Assembly: GCA_004154925.1 (NCBI GenBank)
Contig: QJNS01000338.1
Location: forward strand, 1 to 64,000
Direction: 5' to 3'
DNA: 64,000 nt
From: Monosporascus cannonballus
Lineage: Eukaryota > Ascomycota > Sordariomycetes > Xylariales
The stretch's first letter is position 1. Each line of letters opens with the position of its first letter. The position numbers and the translations under genes are program-made. This document shows positions 46,470 through 60,619 of the stretch, piece by piece. The notes under the pieces were generated by a model that ran no database searches, was not told the origin of the DNA, and worked only from the letters and a program-made list of their open reading frames with translations.

Positions 46470-47667
46470 ATGGATCTCGCTGCTATATACTACGGGATCT
46501 TTCTGGGCGTCTTTGTGTTTACTTTTTCGAAAGTTCTCCAACAGACTCGGGCTATTTGGGGACGCACTCGAAGCCTTGCCAACGCCTACTTATATATGAT
46601 ATGGGTAGAGGCATGGGTAAACTTTGTGTTTGCCCTCATCACATTTCTATTCCTGAATGGAATTATTCCGGGAAGGTGAATCCTAATCGCTCGGCCATAG
46701 CATGCAACATCAATACTAACAAGGATCTTCAGTCTCGCGTTCTACCTGGCTACTGGTAATTACAACCAAAATAGGATTGCTCTGAGAAGCTCTGAGACTA
46801 ATCAATGTGCAGTGGCGCTGTGGGCAATCCAGACACAACTCCTGCCACAAATCATCGCCAACCGTGTCTCCTTGATCACGACCAACAAGCGCTTCGCCAG
46901 GAAGCTGAAATGGAGTCTTGTGATTGCTATCGGTTGCATAAATATCGCCGTTTGCTACATCTGGACTACCGCGCAGATGCCATCAGCTACAGCTTACCAG
47001 ATTATGCTCAACCATATGTTCGAAAGAGCCGAGAAGTCATTTTTCCTTGTCGTTGACTTGGGACTCAACTTATACTTCTTGTATTTGGTTCGTTTCCGCC
47101 TGATCGCGGACGGGCTGAGCAAGTATTGGAGACTCTTCAACTTCAATGCTGGAATTGTGGTTGTCTCTACGTCTATGGATATTCTGCTGCTCGGCTTCCT
47201 GAGTTTGCCAGACCCATACTTGTGAGTTTCCAACTGCGACAGCTGTCCTACCCTCCTCGTTCCCACAAGCAATCAACTAACTTCGCCGGTACAGATACGT
47301 CCAATTTGCCCCCCTCGCATACATCGTCAAGCTGCACATCGAGCTCATAATGGCCGTTTTAATCTCTAAGGTTGTGCGTAGTGGTTCAACTGAGCGAGGA
47401 GGGGATGGTTGGTACGGGAGTAGTGGTCACAAATCCAACCCAACCAATCATATCACTTCCCGCGTTGTCATCAGCGGCAGCCCCCTGGAACCGAAGTCGG
47501 GCAACACATTTTTGAGCAAGTTAGGGAGAGATGTGTCAGCTCGGGAAGGCAGCACTGGCTCGGAGATAAATTTGACCGCATGTCCTGGTCAGCATGGTAT
47601 TACAAAGACGGTTGAGACCATGATTGTAGTGAACGATGGCCAGGACGGCCACAGCGACAAGTCGTAG
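46470..47667 (+). CDS. Seven-transmembrane integral membrane protein (Pth11/rhodopsin-like fungal family), four exons
   Basis: Exons are 46,470-46,675, 46,733-46,755, 46,813-47,221 and 47,295-47,667, giving 336 residues. Introns of 57, 57 and 73 bases have GT..AG ends, with TACTAAC, ACTAAT and CAACTAAC branch sites; every junction restores the frame (IIPG-S-LAFYLAT, AT-V-ALWAIQ, DPY-L-YVQFAP). Seven hydrophobic segments are visible at about residues 3-23, 40-68, 69-95, 110-135, 160-183, 198-225 and 228-253, followed by a hydrophilic tail of about 80 residues, a GPCR-like layout. Fungal proteins of this kind are putative plasma-membrane sensors, but ligand and pathway are unknown. The 23-base second exon is unusually small yet needed to keep the third helix. 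There are no stops or RIP damage. Confidence 0.85.
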
Positions 47668-48360
47668 TTGAAGAGATCGTCGTAAATATCAATTTCAGTC
47701 ACTTTACCCATCTCTTTGTGCAACGAGGTGACAGAAGAACATAATGTTCACTTTCGCTCTCAATGCCGTCGTTTTAACCTAGTGAGCTTGCGAACGAAGT
47801 GGACGAGGGTTATTGTGTCGAAAGTCCCGCTTCCCTGAGAACCCATTTCCGCATTTGGATCTTGGCTTGCCCAAATAAGGAAGTAAAGGTAAGCGCACCA
47901 TGCGGTTCGTGCATATCGGCCCGTCTCTAAAACCCTTCGCAATTTGTATGGCCCGTGCGAGACCTGGCAATGCGCTGAAGCCCTTGAAGCTTTAGTTTTT
48001 GACCTGACCTTATCGTCGACCTAGCTCCCCGTCGACTTGCCAGTAAGCTCTGAAGCCCTGGAAGCCCTAGGTCTTAACCTAACCTTATCGTCAACCTTAT
48101 CGTTAACTTAGCTGCCCGTCAACCTGGCTAACGGTTGACCTGGCTAACCGTATCGTTAACTTAATTGCCCGGGGCGCGGGGGGGCCAAGGCCCCCGGCTT
48201 TTGGCGTATGATGCCTTGCGAGGCCTGCGCCAGCAGGCCGAGCCAGCCGTCATGCGCCAAAAGCCGGCATGTATAGTCGACGTATAGTCGGCATACGGTT
48301 GACGCTATTAAAACGAGGGCATATTGTGCTTGCCGCGGCGACGCGGTAGCCTCACATTTT
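47668..48360. other. Downstream region with imperfect direct repeats
   Basis: No gene was seen. Two imperfect units of about 75-85 bases (about 47,970-48,045 and 48,049-48,130) share CTGAAGCCCTNGAAGC and CTTATCGTCNACCT. The nested hairpin at 48,194-48,267 follows. Confidence 0.5.
48194..48267. repeat. Nested hairpin (13-bp outer, 7-bp inner stem)
   Basis: The outer arms CCGGCTTTTGGCG (48,194-48,206) and CGCCAAAAGCCGG (48,255-48,267) are perfect. Between them GGCCTGC (48,222-48,228) and GCAGGCC (48,233-48,239) form a second perfect stem with a GCCA loop. It is preceded by a G/C-only palindrome. It might be a foldback transposon end or structured RNA; there is no bacterial-type terminator context. 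Confidence 0.7.
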
Positions 48361-48753
48361 AATGTCCGCCACCCACTTTCTGAATTACCATATAGAAAAT
48401 ACACGATGTTTAATACACAATAATATTTTGATAAGTAAATATAAACAAAAAAGCTTAAAATATATAATAACGCAAGACACATTTAGAATCAAGCCAAAAT
48501 ATATAATAATAATATATTTTTTTAAAAAAAACATAATAATTATTTTTATAACAATAAATTTAACGATCAGAATGTCGAAATGCCTTAAAAATATTGATAT
48601 TAAATAATAAATTATACTTTAATTAAATTATATGTTAAATTTAAATTTCTACAATTTCTTTTTAAATTTAAATTATATAATAAATAATATAAAGTATATT
48701 AAGATTCTAGATATACTTTCGAAATCAAGTCAAATATATAGAAAATTATCATA
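48361..48753. other. AT-rich sequence left of the Fot1 element
   Basis: RIP-type composition, no motif. It may be the continuation of the gypsy copy into which Fot1 inserted. Confidence 0.4.
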
Positions 48754-50629
48754 ACGTATCGAACAAGCTTATCGGATAGACAAGCTTACCAGATGGTTTT
48801 TGACACCTTTTAATTACTCAACTTTAATTAACTATTTTTTAAAACTAACAATATAGAACGGCTTACAAAAAAAGCAAGAATGAATTTAACTATCCAGGCT
48901 AAAAAACGAAATCCGACATTTAATTATGAGACAGTTAGTTCGATTTATAAAGTCGCCCATTTTACTTTGTACGAATAATATACTGGTAAATCCTTTAAAA
49001 CCGATATTATTTTTAATTCGCGAAAATCAACGCCGACCGAACAATAATCAATTATCGACCAAATCCTAAACCAAAATATACGAATATTTCCTGTTCGGCT
49101 TTAATATATTAAAAATATAACGAATATATTACTTATTTAACGCGTTACGGAGCGTATCGACATTAAATAGGCGTCAAATTTTAGTAAACGGTAAAAAAAT
49201 TTAAAACGCGTTTAAATCGAAAAATCGATTATTAAAAGATATTATGCAAAATTATGAAAATATTTTGCAAATAATTTAAATTTATTCACGTTATAATCGA
49301 AAAATATATCATCATAAAAAAAGTATATATAATTTTAACAAAACAAAATTTTTAATAAGGTTTTTTATAATAACGAGTATAATAATTATTAATATTAAAA
49401 AACGTAAAAAACTTAAATTAACGTGATAAAAGAATAAGGAATAAGTTATAATTATATAGGCTATTAATTTATAAAATTAAGCATTACCGTTATTTATTAT
49501 TTTGATTGAAAAAATTCATCTTAATTCTTAATACTGAAAGAATTTATTACTAATTGGTTAAAAATCAATTTAAGTAACAATAGTTAAATAACGAACGAAC
49601 TAAATTTAAAATAAGTCCAATATTTCGATAAGTATATCCAAACACGTACGAAAAAATCGAAACGTTTGTTTTATTTTCGACGGTTACGAAAGTTATTATT
49701 CGATAAAATTCAAAAAATATTACGCAAATAACGACATTATTACGCTTTATATATTTGCCTCTTTCTTTTATCGGTTTTAAATTTTCGATATTTTCTGCTT
49801 TTTTATTTTAAAGCGCGTTTATTTATTTTATATCGAAAATTTAACACGACATTACTATATCTATATCGCAATATAAGATTTTTTTCGCCAGCTCTTATAA
49901 CGCGTTTAAAGCTGTTATAACGTCCGAAAATATCAAAACCGGATTCGCAAAAGTTATACTTATTTTATTCGATTTTAATAACGTTTTATCCGATTTGAAA
50001 ATTCTTCCAGCTATATTTATATTAACCGTATCGCCGTTTACCTCTGCCGGTTTCGTCTTTTTTCTCCTTGCGAAAACTCCAAAAAATATCCGCGAAATAA
50101 TAAGACGGAAACGTTAATTGCAAAAAGAAATTTCAAAAAATCAAAAATCACCAAAGTAATTTGCTAATAAAAATAATTAAATTAGTTAATTTTTGACGAA
50201 AAATACTTAAATACTATTATATAAAAAAGTTTTTTTAAAAAAATACTTATTTGTATAAAACAAACTATGTCTTTAACAAACGTTAAAGGATTAAAAATAA
50301 ACGGCTTTTAAGAAGAAGAAATACTTATTATACAAAAGAGATAAGCTCTTTTAGTCGAAAAGAAAGTAATAGTGAAAAAATACAACTAATAGCAGCTACA
50401 AGTAATCGTTGTAAAAAGATTAAGATAAAGGAGCGGAAATATGGCGTTTGCAGCAAGTCCGGACATAATGCGCGTACTTGTAAAAAAGTTATAAATATAT
50501 CTAGCGAAGAAAAATCCGATTAATTTATGTTATTTTCATATATTGCGGTTAATTAATTTGAATTTGTTATCGAGAGGTGCTAAAAACTATCCGGTGAGCT
50601 TGTTTATCCGGTTTGCTTGTCCGAGACGT
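48754..50629 (+). mobile_element. Complete Fot1/pogo-type DNA transposon, RIP-degraded
   Basis: The element is 1,876 bp with imperfect inverted ends of about 54 bp. The left starts ACGTATCGAACAAGC and the reverse complement of the right starts ACGTCTCGGACAAGC. It is flanked by TA on both sides. Plus-strand translation gives an N-terminal helix-turn-helix part (IQAKKRNPTFNYETVSSIYK at about 48.89 kb), a DDE_1-like core including RLLIFDGYESHYS-like and MPPFSSHVLQ-like segments (about 49.65-49.78 kb, across frame breaks) and a C-terminal knuckle-like CSKSGHNARTC (50.43-50.47 kb) known from fungal pogo-like transposases. Stops and frameshifts show it is dead. Confidence 0.9.
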
Positions 50630-53600
50630 TACGATATAATTTGTATAACAATTACTATTACTTTTTATAATTAATAAAACTTTCAACTATTTAATATTAA
50701 TATTTTGGAAATTGAACCAATTGTTTATAAACTTTCGAATTTATGTATAAATATTAGTAATTCGAAGTTTTAATTATAATATTTTAACGCTTTAAGATTA
50801 AATCGACCTTAAAATAATTACGCGACTATATATTATGTTATTTTTTAATGTTTCGAAATATATATCTATTTATTTTCTTTTCGTATATATCCAACGTGTG
50901 TATTTCTAGCAATATACATATCATATTTTTCGAGTTTATTATAAGCTTCGTATTTAAACAGTGAAATAACGATATTAATTCTAAGAACTAAATTATCTTT
51001 CTTTCTCCTAATTAACAAAAATAGCGGTTATATATAAATTTAAAGTATGCTCTATGTTCTATCGAAATTTCTCAATCTAATTCTATAGGTTAGCTTATAA
51101 TATATTTCGATTGGAATTCTCAGTACGTTATTATGTTTTTTCTAATTTCACTTTTCGCTATATTTCATTTCATATTTCCTAAATTTACGAAAAAACTTAT
51201 TATAATTTAAAATTACTGTTAAACTTTCTTGAAATAAAGAAAGAGTAATAATGCGAATATATTAAAAACTAATTTATGAATTGCCTTTTTTTCTTTTGAA
51301 AAGAAATAAGCAATTAATTATACAAAAATTACCTTATAATAACTACGTATAAATTAAGTAAAAGTACTATTTAAATAACGCAATATTTTTTAATAACGCT
51401 TATATTTCTTTAACTTTTAACAAAATTTATTTTCTTTAAAAATCTTACTTTTAAATACTCAATACAAATCGCGTTTTTGTTTATTATATTTAATATGTTT
51501 ATTTTTAATAATAATGTTGGCAAAATGGTTTAATAAATACTAATAATTAGTAGTAAAATATAATTCGTTTAAATCTTTTTCTAATAAATCATATTGGTAA
51601 AAATATTTAGTAATAGAAAATCTTTACAGCTTTTAGTATAATATTTTCGATATATATTAGTTATCATTTCTCTTCATTCATTTAGGTTTTTTCCTTTTTT
51701 AGTGCATGCGTTAATATATAATTTAGTATCTGTTTATAAAAAATTTCTTTTTTTAAATTCGTTATAAGTTTTTATATACTTTCGTTATTATTAATAACGA
51801 AATAAATTTATTTTTATATTTGGTTATTATTGCGATTTCTACATTTTAAAGGTAACCTTTTATCAATTTTTAAAACATTTAAAAAAATAATCGCATATTT
51901 TCTAAATTTTGTTAATCAAACTTTTTTTATTAATAGTTTGCTATACAATTACTTGTAAAATTCGATAGTTATGTTATATTATAGCAATAATTCGTTTACG
52001 AACAAATTGTTATAAAATCTATAAAGTTTTAACATATACCGATAAATACGTTATTTTTTAAAAAATTATACTAATGTTATAATAAAATAATTATTATAGT
52101 ATATTATAATTTAAAAGTAATATTACTAATTTATAACGTTAAATTTCGTGCTTTTTTAGCCTACTTATATCGGAATTCGCAAAAACGCTTTGAAAATTTA
52201 TATAAATTAAATCTATAACTAAAGAAAAAATTAAAGATTTTTAAAAACATTATACTTTGTACAAAAACATAATGAATTCTTTTTACCTTTTTTAACCAGT
52301 TTTTATCAATATAATACAGAAATTAAAAAGACTTATATTAACATTAAATGTATATTTTATACAGCTTGTTAAATGTATGAAATAATATACGTCGATTTTG
52401 TTATTATTTTTAAGAAATCGAATAATTAATTTGGTATTAATCTCGTATTAATTTATTTATAATTTACTTAGATATTTTTTAAATTCGTTATTTAGATCTT
52501 TTATATAGCAACACTATTGCTGCTTTAATTGCGTAATCTATTTTTCTATATCTTTTTTTAAAAAAATATTAAATAAGTAAAAGATATTTATATTATTTTT
52601 TGTTTTAGCTACACCATAGTTATAGTGCTACTAGAGCAAACGATCAGTGAAATAATCGTAATTGTAGTAATCATTTAGGTCCTTACAGCTGCATAAGAGC
52701 TCTTACAGTGGATTAGCCCGTAACAATTTTCGATATAAATATTTCACGATTTTTTAAATTATTATTGACTTTTTACAAAAGACAAGATTTTATATATTAT
52801 TAATTCTATTAAATAATGCATTTTATTTGTCGAGAAAAATAGCTAAAACTAAATATAAAAAAGAAATAAAATACTTTTTATAAGTAAATTCTTTTAACTT
52901 TTTTCTGTATTTGTTAAATCGTTTTTGCGTTTATTTTTAGAAACTTATTTAGTTATTTTATTTGTCGTTTTAATTGCCGTATCTATTTCTTAAATAATTG
53001 GAATTGTTCTTTATTTTATTATAAGTTTTTGAATTAATTAGTACAGTTTCTATATATTGTATTACAATTGATTATATTAAGTCTGTATTAGCTTTTTATA
53101 AGTTTCGGCTAAAAATTCGAATTTCTGCTTTAATAGGTTTTTAAACTTTCAAGTTAGTAGTAAATACTAATTAAAAATAGAAATTAATCTTTGCTTTCTA
53201 ATAATAAATTTATTACTATACGCTGAATTAATTTCCCCTTTGTTTGATAATTATATTCATCATAAAAGTAAAAAGATTTTTTTTTGCGAGTATTAATTCT
53301 TTTGGTCAATTTTATAGAGTTTTTTGCTTTTTAATTTCGTTGTAAACGGCAATAGTTCGAAAATGTCTATATTGTTGTTTATTAATTTATTTTCTACGAT
53401 TTAATTAGAAAAGTCGAACCTTTTTTATATATACGTATAATACGTTAGTAAATGGACTCTTTGAATCATTATATACGGAATATATTTATATATTATAATC
53501 AACAACATATATTCGGCCTTATTAATTTAAAGTTCTCGAGCAAATATTTTTTATTTATTTCTGATTTTTTTAGTTATCTTTTTCAGGCGCTTTGTTATTT

Positions 53601-54317
53601 TCGAAACGCTTTTTAAGTAAACCTTTTATTGTTTTGTAGTTTGTATCGAAAATTTTACTAGGATAGCTTATATTTATACTATGTTCGAATTATATTACTA
53701 GTTTGATTATTATTATATTTATTATTGTGACGTTATTTTTTCGGCATAAGACTTTAATTATTTTGTGATAGTTTTTTATGTATGCGATATTTAAAAGCTT
53801 TATAGTTTATTTTACAGCAATGAAAATATTTAATTTGATTTTAATTTTGTCTTTGAGTAATACCAAGTTCTATAAATCTTAGTATTATTCTATATAATAT
53901 TAAAGGTGCGTTTTTTTAATTGGTTAATTAGTTTTTAAATTTTAAAATATCTTATTTCTTTTTTCTACAAGGCGTTTGTATAATTTATTAACAATTTTGA
54001 TAATTTCTATAATATATTAGTTTAAAGTTTTAACATTTAAAAATTTATCAATTTTATTATTAACGTCGGTTTTTAATTCTATAAAAATATATCGATTAAG
54101 TTATCGTTTTCGTCGTCGGTCCACTCTATTTTGACTATAATATTCCAAAAGTTAATACCATATTTTAAAGTAAATACTCTTTATTATAATCGTAAAATCT
54201 GGTATACCGCCGTCCGCTTTTTATATACGTTTTCGAAATTCCCTTTTAACTTTTTTTCAAAATTTATATAATCGAGAGAGAAAAAAACTTTTATAAGTTT
54301 TTCTTAGTCGACTTCGG
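50630..54317 (-). mobile_element. Ty3/gypsy copy E, RIP-degraded, host of later insertions
   Basis: 53.1-54.3 kb aligns with the gag region of copies A and F (about 2.7-3.8 kb and 59.0-60.2 kb). Further left should be RT/protease sequence, which is too mutated for me to confirm. It is interrupted by a short LTR at 52,601 and by the whole of copy F at 54,318; it resumes at 61,012-61,130. Confidence 0.7.
52601..52725 (-). mobile_element. Probable solo LTR, about 125 bp
   Basis: On the minus strand it begins TGTTACGGGCTAATCC and ends CTAAAACA. Composition is near normal inside RIPed DNA. Flanks are TTTTT and ATTTT, so the target duplication is ambiguous by one base. Confidence 0.5.
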
Positions 54318-54674
54318 TATGACGGCTTGGCGGTTTAACCAACTATTAAACCTTAAGTCGACGAGTTTATGTTGGCAGGAGTATCGTGGGAATCTGAGCA
54401 ATAAATATAGTAACGTATTACGTCTTTTAATACCTTGTTATTGTAAACGATTGGTATTAATAAGTGTTACAAACTGAAGTTATCTAAACTATAGAATTAA
54501 TAAGCGTATATATCCTATTTCTATTAGCTGGATTACCACCAGTAAATTGGTAATCCGGCTTACTAGCTTACCACCAATAAGTTAGTAATTTATTACGTAA
54601 CCCGTCCTACCGCATATTTATAATTGGATTATGACAGACCGTTTCTGGAAACCGTGGCTCGTTAGGCCATGACA
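54318..54674 (-). repeat. 3' LTR of Ty3/gypsy copy F
   Basis: It starts TATGACGGCT and ends GGCCATGACA, 357 bp. The variable part (54,525-54,600) has two units of a 36-bp repeat that includes TTACCACCAGTAA-like palindromes. Confidence 0.9.
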
Positions 54675-57600
54675 TAATTTTCCCCTTTTACAAATTTTGC
54701 CCTTAAGATTTTCTTTTTCTTTTCGGTAAGCTTTCTGCATCCGTTCAACATATCTTCCGGTATATCCAAACGTCATTTTCGTAAATCCGAATAGCAACTT
54801 ACCCTAGCTAATTTAATTAAATTCGAAGGTTTTAACGCGATACCTTATTTTTTCTGTTCTGTTCGGCAGCTTAATTACCAAATAATAAACGGGGTTTTTC
54901 GTTATAAGAAATACGTTCGTCGGGGACGTTCGTACGACGGAATAAAAGTCCCTATTTCTATAATTAATAGTTATATCGCAAAGTTAAAAAGATTAAAAAA
55001 GGAAAAGTTAATGGCCGAAAAATCTTTATCCAAAGCTTTTACGTATTTTTTTCGTATACGTCGTTAACGTCAGCATCATTAATCCCAGAGTACGAAACTT
55101 GTTAATCGTGCCTTTTAATCCTTAAACGATTTTAACGACTTTACGTAATTAAAATCCAAGTTTATAATCGAAATATAGGCCTTAAATAAGGTAAACGTTA
55201 TTAATTGGAATACGGTAAATTAAGGACTTCCTTTCTTAAATTTTGTAAACTAAAATGCCATTATTTCAAATAGTTCCTCTGTTGCTGGTAAAAGTTTTTA
55301 ACGGGCGTTGGGCGCCAATAAAGTTCTTAGCAGGTTCCCAGGTGTTTTCGGAATCTAGGTACTTTTTCTATTTAATCAGATATTAGGTAAATCTGTTTTA
55401 TTTTCGCATATCGAAAATTTGCTCCACCTTATATATTTATTTGTTTTTTATTTCCATATTATTTTGTGCCGTATGCACTTTAATTATATTTACCATTAAC
55501 TCGAATAAAAAAATATGAAAAATTAAATAAAATTTAACTTTTCGTAGAAGTTCTAATTAATAATTATTCTTTAAGATTTTCTTAATAATTTTATATAAAC
55601 CGATATATTTAAAATCAAATTTCTTATTAGGTTTTTTTATTTGAATATTTTTTGTAACGAAAAAAAAACCATTTTCTCTTTTTCGAAAATTAATCCCTTT
55701 AACCTTTTCTAATTATAATATTTACTTATTTAGTTCCGTACGAATTCCAATTTTATTTTTATTTTTTGGTACAGCTATTATAATTATTTTAACGTAAAAA
55801 TTACTTTAACATTAATTGGACCGTTATTACATATCTTTTTATAAACTTTTGAAATAAAACCAACATTTGCGTTCGCAAATATTACCTTAATATTTTGGTA
55901 ATAATTAATATTATAAGCTAATTATGCGATTAATAATTTCTTAATTTAAATATTTTATTTATAATTAATATAATATTGTAAGTATATTTTTAAGGTTTAA
56001 TTTATTTATTTCGTTTATTTATTCGTTTATAATTTAAATACATTAAATAATTTAGAATTTAAGCCGATTTATGCTATTAGGCCTTGTTAAAATTAAATGT
56101 AAATATTAATCCTTTATTTAAAATAATTCCCAGTAATAATTTATATATGTTAAAAATATATCTGAAAAAAAAATATTTATTATTTTATATTTATATCCCT
56201 ATAATATAATAAAAAGTAAGAAAATTTCGTAAATCGGTCGACGATTACGAAAATGTTATTGTAATATATTTCCGTAATTAAATTTTTTAACATAAAAGGT
56301 TTAATAATATAATCGAATATAACTAAATATTATAGTTGCTTTATAATTAATAATAGCTATAATTTTTTATATAGCTTATATCATTAAATCTTTGCTTTAA
56401 CGTAAATATTATATTGCCGTATAATTTTTTATACCGTTAATTTTATTTTAAGAAAAGAATATATGCGTTAAAATTGCTTTAAGGTTTTATAGATCTCTAA
56501 ATATTTATATAATTAATATTCGTATATTTTTCGTATTAAACCCTTTTAATATTTCTTTAAAACTTATATTTTATTTATTTTTTAGTTTTTTAGGAAGCCG
56601 TTATTATATTGCTGGATTTTTTGATATATATCGAAAAATGCTACTCGAACTATCGTAATTTATCGTAAACGTAAATACTTTTTATAATAATATCAAAAAT
56701 AATATAATTAATTTTAACCAATTTTTCTTTAAAGTTTAATCGTAGGCTTAAAGTATTTATTTTGTTATTTTTTAAATCTTTCCTATAAATCATAACGAAA
56801 TTAAAGTTCGCCAATTTTTTCGCGTAACGAAATTATCGTTTTGTAAATTCCTTAGTCGTGATAAATCGGGTAAATTTTTAATAATCCGTATAAATCTTAA
56901 CTTAATATAAACTTTCCTTTAAAAAGTACTTAAATTTTCGAAATATCATAATAATAATTATAAATTCCTTATTTGGAATATCGTAATTAAATTCGGTTTT
57001 TTTAATTTATACAGAAAAAATACAATAAAATATAATTTGCTTTAATTATTTCGTTATCCGATTATTACGTCCAATACGTAATTCGAAATATCGATTTTTA
57101 ATTTAACGGAGCGGTTTAATTCGTATATAATTAATATTAATTTATTAATAATTATATCCTTAATATCCTAACATACTTTTTCGGTATTTGGCGTTTATTT
57201 AAAAAAAATTTCGTAAAATCCGTTAGGGATAAAGTTATTTTATTAAAATTTCGAATAAATTTCCTGAAATAATTAGCGAATCCAAAAAATAATTATATTT
57301 CCTTAACTATTATTAACGTTTATTATTTTGTAATTATAACGATTTTCTTAAGGTTTATTTTAATGTATTTTAAGGTAATAATAGGTTTTAAATATTTTAC
57401 TTTCTATATATAAAATTAATTCTTTTCCGTATTAACAAATAACCTTACGTCCTGTAAAACTTAAAAAACTTTATAAACGTATTCTGCATATATTTTTTCT
57501 GTTTTTAAAAAAAATAAAAATATCGTCAAAATAACAAAAAACGAAAATATTGAAATATTTTCGTAATACGTAATTAATTATTCGCTGGAAAGTTATTAAT

Positions 57601-60600
57601 ATATTCGTAAATCCTATTAATATAACCAAATATTTAAATAATTCGTATTTTATTTTAAAAGTTATTTTCCATTTGTATTCTTTTTTAATTTTAATAAGCT
57701 TATATTTATTTTTAAAATCGAATAATACAAATTATTTGGCTTTATTAAGTCGGTTTTTAATTTTCGTATTTAAAAATAATAATATTCGATCTTTAATCAT
57801 AATATCGTTTAATTGCTAATAATTAACTATAAGTTGTAATTTTTCGTTCTTTTTAATATAAAAAATATTAAATATTCTGTTAATAATTTCGAAAATCAAA
57901 TTTATTTTTTTTGTAACCGATTTTCTAGGTATTTTGAAAAATGCATAATTCGTTTTTATTAAAGTTATAAATAAGGTAAAACTTTGTCGAAAATCCTTTT
58001 TTAAAAATTATTTCATAATTTTATTCGTTATATTTTGGTAATTTTATATTAAATTCATTTTTAAAAACCTGCTTGTATCTATAATATTATAATAATATAT
58101 TAATTAAAATCTTCAATTTTTAAGGTTATTATTATTATTATTTTAAATTATTATTTAATTATTTTAATTTCGTTTTAATAATAATAATTATACGTCGTAT
58201 TTATTTTTACTACCTGTTTTTTTATGTTTTATTTTTTTAAGTAATATAGTTTTTATCGTATTTTTATATTTTTATTTGTCGTTATTTTCGATCGAATATT
58301 AAAATTTTAATTCTTTTTTTATCTATTAATAAGATATAAGGCGAATTTTATGTAATTAATCCCGTTTTTAATTAATATCTCGTATTAATATATTTATAAT
58401 AATTCTAAAATTATATCGTAATTCCTAAATAAAATAATATCGAAATTAACTATCTGGTGATATCCTTAAATAAAAATCTTAAGATAATTAATTTTGCGTA
58501 TATTTTTTCCGTTATCGTAAACGAATTTTTAACTTCTGGCATTCGTCGTTATATAAAGTTTTAACTTATATTTTTCTAATAATTTAAATTTATTAACCAT
58601 ATTTGATATAATATAATTCCCGCCTAAAGCTTTATAGTTCATTATTACGGTATACTAATACGTTCCGATTTATATATCCAAAGTAATAAAATTATTAACG
58701 TTTTATATCGTTGCATTTAAAACCTTTTTTGGAAATTCTCTTTAATTTTTCTAGGTTTCGTTATCCTATAACCTTTTTATAAATAACTTTTTTCTTTTAA
58801 CTCCTATTCGAATCTATCGAACTTTATCTATATTTTTGCGTTTAACGCATTAAGTTACTTTATTTATCGTTATTGCCGGCATATTGTTCTTTTAAATTAT
58901 ATTAATTGTTTTTAATTTTGCTATAATTCTTTTCTTTATCGAATAAATTATTTTTTTATATTTACGATTATATCTTATTATACGTCGTCCTAATTATCGT
59001 TTTAAAGATTTCCTATAAATTAACGTATTTTTTCCTTAATAACTTTTTTTAGGGATTTATAATAAATATTAACTAAAAATAAAAATTTGTAATAGCCTTT
59101 TGATAATAGGTTTTTACTGTACGCTAAATTAATTCTTTTTCCGTTTAATAATTATACCATTTATAATAACAAAAAAGGTTTTCCTGTAAACATTATATTT
59201 TTTCGGACTAACGTTTTATTTTAGCTAATTACTGGATATCTCCTAGGGCTATAGTTCGAAAATATCTACACTATTATTTATTATTCTTATTATTTCCGGT
59301 ACGGTTTGGAACATCAAATCTTTTATAATATATACGGATAATTCGTTCGTAAGTATGCTATTTGCATTTTTCGTAATTAGGATATTTTTGTCGTCGATAA
59401 TATATAGCGTACATTTTGCCGTATCGATCAGGAATTTTAGAACAAACTTTTTTTATTTAACTTTGATATTTGCGTAATTATTCTTATAATATTTCTTATT
59501 ATATTTGCGATACTTATTAAATTAGCTTTTTAACTTTTTACATTTTTTGTCAAATTTTTATCATAATAATTCTTATTAAACCTTTTACCGTAAGCTTAAT
59601 ACGTATTTAGCTTAAATTATATTAATAACTTTATTAACGTTTCCTTAATTATTTCTGGATTGTTTTTCTGGTATAAAGGTCCAATTATTTTACCGTAACC
59701 TTTTGAATTTTTTGCATTTATAAGCCTTATGGCCCATTTTGCTATAATTAAAGCATTTAATCTAACTTTAATTTTGTTTATAAATAATGCCGAATTCCAT
59801 AAATTTTAGTACCGTTTTATAGGAAATAAAAAATACGTCTTATTTTTTCCCTTAATTAAATTTGTTATATCCTAAACATAAAATATATTATCCCTTTTTT
59901 TCTTATCGTGTTTCAAATTGTCGATTATTAATTTTAATTACCTTTATAATATACTAATTTAAAATAATTAATCATTTAATCCGAATAATTTTATTCTTCA
60001 CATTAACTTTTAAGCTTTTATAATATATATTAATAAAGGTATCGGCCTCGTTATTTCCTTATCCGGCCTTAACCGCAAAGCTTTTAAAGGTTACGGCGTA
60101 CTTGGATACGGATCTTTTTTGTCGGAATTAAAAAAATTGCTAAACCGTAAATCGTTTTTCATCCGGATTACCGAAATTATTACGTATTTTGTCCTCGAAA
60201 TTAATGTAAAATAAAAATATTTTGTTAATAAAATCCTCCTTATCTAACTTTTTTACTTATAAAAAATTTCTTATAACGGATTTAAACTAATTAACAACGT
60301 TTTCCGTTAAATATATTCTTATTATTAAAACCTAATCCGTAAGATCGTTAAGGTCTAAGAAATAAAAATAAATTCGTACCTAAATTAAAAAGGTTTAAGA
60401 GTTGCTTTTTTTATTATAAAGCTTTGGCTTCCTAGGTTTTATACGGGCAAAAGAATTTTGGGCAAATAATATAACCCTAATTTATCGGATTTCTTTTTCC
60501 AGTTCTCGAATTTAAGCCTGAAATTGCTAAATAAGGATTTCCTAAACGTTGGTCGATATTTTAACAATATTAAATATTACTCAAAGTTTAACAATATTAT

Positions 60601-60619
60601 TAAACAAAAACTTACAACG

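Noticed and set aside
6988..47667. Secondary-metabolite gene cluster (hydrolase, dioxygenase, phosphotransferase, membrane protein)
   Set aside because: The genes are in separate islands tens of kilobases apart, no core synthase is present and two are dead; co-function is not supported.
47990..48160. Telomere-like TAACC repeats
   Set aside because: The motifs occur a few times within longer imperfect units and do not form a TTAGGG array.
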